Positions 62,224-64,000 of a DNA stretch of 64,000 bases are shown one piece after another. This DNA is from Myxococcus stipitatus (GTDB lineage: Bacteria; Myxococcota; Myxococcia; Myxococcales; Myxococcaceae). How positions within the stretch are numbered: the stretch's first letter is position 1; every line of letters begins with the position of its first letter. The stretch is taken from the NCBI RefSeq assembly GCF_021412625.1, contig NZ_JAKCFI010000001.1, positions 372,001 through 436,000 on the forward strand. The letters are read 5' to 3'. The notes under the pieces are model-generated. The model worked only from the letters and a program-made list of their open reading frames with translations. It was not told the origin of the DNA and made no database searches. The position numbers and the translations under genes were made by a program.

Positions 62224-62266
62224 GGTCGTCAGCTCACCTCGCGACGCGCACCGCTCCACACCCGCC
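62204..62266 (-). promoter_or_regulatory. Candidate antiterminator pairing of the threonine leader
   Basis: The segment GGCGGGTGTGGAGCGGTGCG (62247-62266, inside the leader frame just after the threonine codons) can pair with 62204-62224. That second segment includes the 5' arm of the attenuator hairpin. Matching blocks are GGCGGG/CCCGCC, GGA/TCC and GTGCG/CGCAC. The pairing and the hairpin exclude each other. Confidence 0.68.
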
Positions 62267-62317
62267 GTAGCGAGTCGTGGTGCGGGTGGTCGTGGTGGTG
62301 AAGAGGACGAGGCTCAC
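62234..62317 (-). CDS. Threonine-rich leader peptide of the thrS unit
   Basis: A GTG-started frame of 27 codons, MSLVLF then TTTTTRTTTR, ends in TGA 115 nt before thrS. Eight of 27 residues are threonine, like the E. coli thrL leader. A threonine codon run before a threonyl-tRNA synthetase gene, together with the excluding hairpins, indicates transcription attenuation. The Shine-Dalgarno is weak. TTGACT at 62348-62353 could be a -35 element, with no good -10 at normal spacing. The overlapping frame (ATG at 62324) is histidine-rich because ACC runs read as CAC, but it does not match the downstream gene. Confidence 0.72.
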   Translation of the reverse strand: MSLVLFTTTTTRTTTRYGGCGAVRVAR

Positions 62318-62378
62318 GCGCCATAAGGTGCGCGCGAGCCCCGCCGAAGTCAAGTCGACCTCCGGGACGACGGGCCGC

Positions 62379-64000
62379 TCAGGCGAGCAGGGAGGCCAGG
62401 CCGATGAGTCCGGCGATGAGGAAGAAGAGCGACTCGCCGGCGATGAGCCCGCCGCCCACCAGGGACATGGTGCTCATGTCCTCCGGCAGGGCCTCGCCCT
62501 CGCCCGGGCTGCCCGAGGGCTCCGGCTTCGCGCCGCGCTTGGCGAGCGTGTTGAACACGGAGGCGATGATGCCGCCCCCGCCGAACCACAGCGCCACGGG
62601 GAAGGCGACGAAGCCGCCGAAGGAGGACGCGTAGGGACTGGCCAGCACGAGCGAGTCCATGGTCCACCCCAGCGCGAAGCCCGCCTTGGAGGAGCGGATG
62701 TAGTGCTGGTAGCCCTGGTGGCGCTGGAGCAGCTTGCGCAGCACCTGGACGACGAAGCCGATGGCGAGGCCGACGAGGAGCGCCTGGACCTTGGCGTCGG
62801 AGAGCGAGCCCAGGTCGCGGATGGCGCCCACCAGCTTGTAGGTCATCGCCGAGCCCCACTGGCCGACCTCCGCCTTGGGGTTGTCGAGCTGGTTGATGGT
62901 GAGCGCGGGGTAGGCCGTCATGAACACCTTGGCGAGGCCCACGCACAGCAGCGCGCCCATGGTGACGCCCATGACCTGGTAGCGGAACTGGATGTTGCGG
63001 TTGGTGCCCAGGCGCCAGCCGGTGGAGCGGTCCTGCTGCATGTCGCAGCCCACGGAGGTGGAGATGAGCAGGATGGTCGCCGCCATCAGCGCCACCAGCG
63101 GGTTCTTCAGGCCCATCAGCGACATCAACATGATGGAGCTGACGAACGCGCTGGAGATGGGGTTCTGGTCGGTGATGCCGTAGGAGATGCCGTTGATGAG
63201 CACGAACAGCAGCGCCAGGCCCATGCCGAACAGGAGCCAGCCGGCGGGCTGACCCAGCACGAAGGTGCCCACCGCCACCGCCGCCGCGCCCCACAGGACG
63301 ATCCACGCGAGCAGCCGCGGCATGTTGACCTTCTTCCACGCCGGCTCCTCGGCGCCCGCCTCCGCGGCGCGCGCCCTCACGCGGGCCGCGTACTGCACCG
63401 CCAGCATGGACAGGTCCACCACCGCCGCGCCGCAGATCATGGCCAGGCCGATGAGGAAGCCCACCTTGCGGAACGGGTCCTCCGCGCCCAGCCACCCCAG
63501 CTCCCTCAGGGTGGGCAGCGACAGTTTGCCGATGACGGCCATGAGCACGGCGGGGACGGTGATGCGGCTGCCGACGATCATGCCCGCGCCCACCGTGGCC
63601 GCGCTGGTGCCGATGGCCGCGACCACGGCGATCCTCTCCGTGGCCCACGCCGCCAGCGCGCCGAGCGCCGTGCCGCCGCCCAGCTTGGAGATGGAGACCT
63701 TGAGCAGGCGCTTGTCCGTCAGCGCGCGCAGGATGTTGGCGACCGCGTAGCCGGACGGATAGTCGAGCTGGAGCCGGTCCACGAGCAGCGGCGTGTAGAG
63801 CATGCCCACGCCCACCGCGAACATGCCCACGCAGCCCACGAACAGAATCAGATGCCAGGCGGGCGGCAGCTGCATGCCCATCCACACCATCGCCTGGATG
63901 AGCACGGACATGGCGCACAGCGAGGCCACCGACGCGGCCATCGTCTGCATGTAGTTGGCGCCGTGCTTGCCCTCGGAGCCGTAGCCGTACGTCACCGCGC
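62379..64000 (-). CDS. OPT-family oligopeptide transporter, 5' end beyond the window
   Basis: The reading frame is open to the window edge, so the N-terminus is missing. About 540 residues are visible, with some thirteen to fourteen hydrophobic segments. The pattern matches the oligopeptide transporter (OPT) superfamily: MLYTPLLVDRLQLDYPSGYAVANILRAL, GGGTALGALAAW, NGISYGITDQNPISSAF and LASPYASSFGGFVAFPVALWFGGGG. These take up peptides or metal chelates by proton symport in the cytoplasmic membrane. The GTG at 63995 is in the frame but is probably not the start. It ends 62 bases before the threonine leader and may read into it. Confidence 0.88.
   Translation of the reverse strand, partial: AVTYGYGSEGKHGANYMQTMAASVASLCAMSVLIQAMVWMGMQLPPAWHLILFVGCVGMFAVGVGMLYTPLLVDRLQLDYPSGYAVANILRALTDKRLLKVSISKLGGGTALGALAAWATERIAVVAAIGTSAATVGAGMIVGSRITVPAVLMAVIGKLSLPTLRELGWLGAEDPFRKVGFLIGLAMICGAAVVDLSMLAVQYAARVRARAAEAGAEEPAWKKVNMPRLLAWIVLWGAAAVAVGTFVLGQPAGWLLFGMGLALLFVLINGISYGITDQNPISSAFVSSIMLMSLMGLKNPLVALMAATILLISTSVGCDMQQDRSTGWRLGTNRNIQFRYQVMGVTMGALLCVGLAKVFMTAYPALTINQLDNPKAEVGQWGSAMTYKLVGAIRDLGSLSDAKVQALLVGLAIGFVVQVLRKLLQRHQGYQHYIRSSKAGFALGWTMDSLVLASPYASSFGGFVAFPVALWFGGGGIIASVFNTLAKRGAKPEPSGSPGEGEALPEDMSTMSLVGGGLIAGESLFFLIAGLIGLASLLA

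Noticed and set aside
62229..62324. Histidine-rich small frame (MAREPRPLHHHDHPHH) overlapping the threonine leader
   Set aside because: The run arises from ACC codons read in another frame, and the downstream gene is clearly a threonyl-, not histidyl-, tRNA synthetase.
1..64000. tRNA, rRNA, CRISPR arrays, insertion sequences or phage integration sites
   Set aside because: No T-loop/anticodon patterns, direct repeat-spacer arrays, transposase genes or terminal repeats were seen.

Overview
This is about 64 kb of uniformly GC-rich DNA (roughly 70 percent by eye) with dense genes, short intergenic gaps and many ATGA-type overlaps. It reads as a myxobacterial chromosome of the Myxococcus/Corallococcus type. 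The best single marker is a TIGR02265/DUF2378-family protein (49119-49679), a family largely confined to myxobacteria. A RIO kinase with a low-complexity tail, a large hybrid histidine kinase and many reversed operons fit that source. I saw no rRNA, tRNA, CRISPR array, insertion sequence or prophage.

Layout. 171-2396: AlkB-like oxygenase facing a DEAD-box helicase. 2456-6879 (minus): a four-gene operon of zinc-ribbon pseudokinase, von Willebrand A (VWA) protein, divergent PurA-like enzyme and a second VWA protein, which looks like an uncharacterised relative of TerY-type modules. 6938-11007: PIN-domain protein, an exported NADase-type/discoidin protein with a pentaheme cytochrome, and an MDR oxidoreductase. 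11077-17261: RIO kinase with a repetitive tail, a histone-H1-like/EF-hand fusion, and a hybrid sensor kinase. 17352-23553: an RNA-repair-like island with two RlaP-type nucleotidyltransferases, a probable Cys-His peptidase-fold protein and a 1025-residue protein combining an MJ1316 domain, endo/exonuclease-phosphatase, 2H phosphoesterase and eukaryotic-type poly(A) polymerase. 23697-30784: Omp85 protein, MtfA peptidase, pantothenate kinase, ElaA-like acetyltransferase, M48 peptidase and sirtuin. 30791-34763: LysR regulator divergent from an MFS-reductase pair, then an HD nucleotidase. 34783-37323: aminotransferase, VOC protein and haem-oxygenase-like diiron protein. 37417-45827 (minus): a complete sulfate assimilation operon, cysH-siroheme-cobA-cysD-cysN-cysJ-cysI. 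46563-55447: stress-type, acyltransferase, diiron, phospholipase-fold and Tat-exported reductase genes. 55794-62118: purL, msrB, a CBS protein and a threonyl-tRNA synthetase without its editing domain. 62379-64000: an OPT transporter cut off by the window end.

The most notable regulatory finding is two classical-looking attenuators built the same way. The sulfate operon is preceded by a 28-codon leader with six cysteine codons. The short thrS gene is preceded by a 27-codon leader with eight threonine codons. In each case the leader contains a GC-rich segment that can pair with the 5' arm of a strong hairpin lying before the structural gene, so terminator and antiterminator exclude one another. 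Together with a CysN whose APS-kinase domain has lost its P-loop and a CysH carrying the APS-reductase iron-sulfur cysteines, this implies a cysteine-responsive route that goes straight from APS to sulfite.
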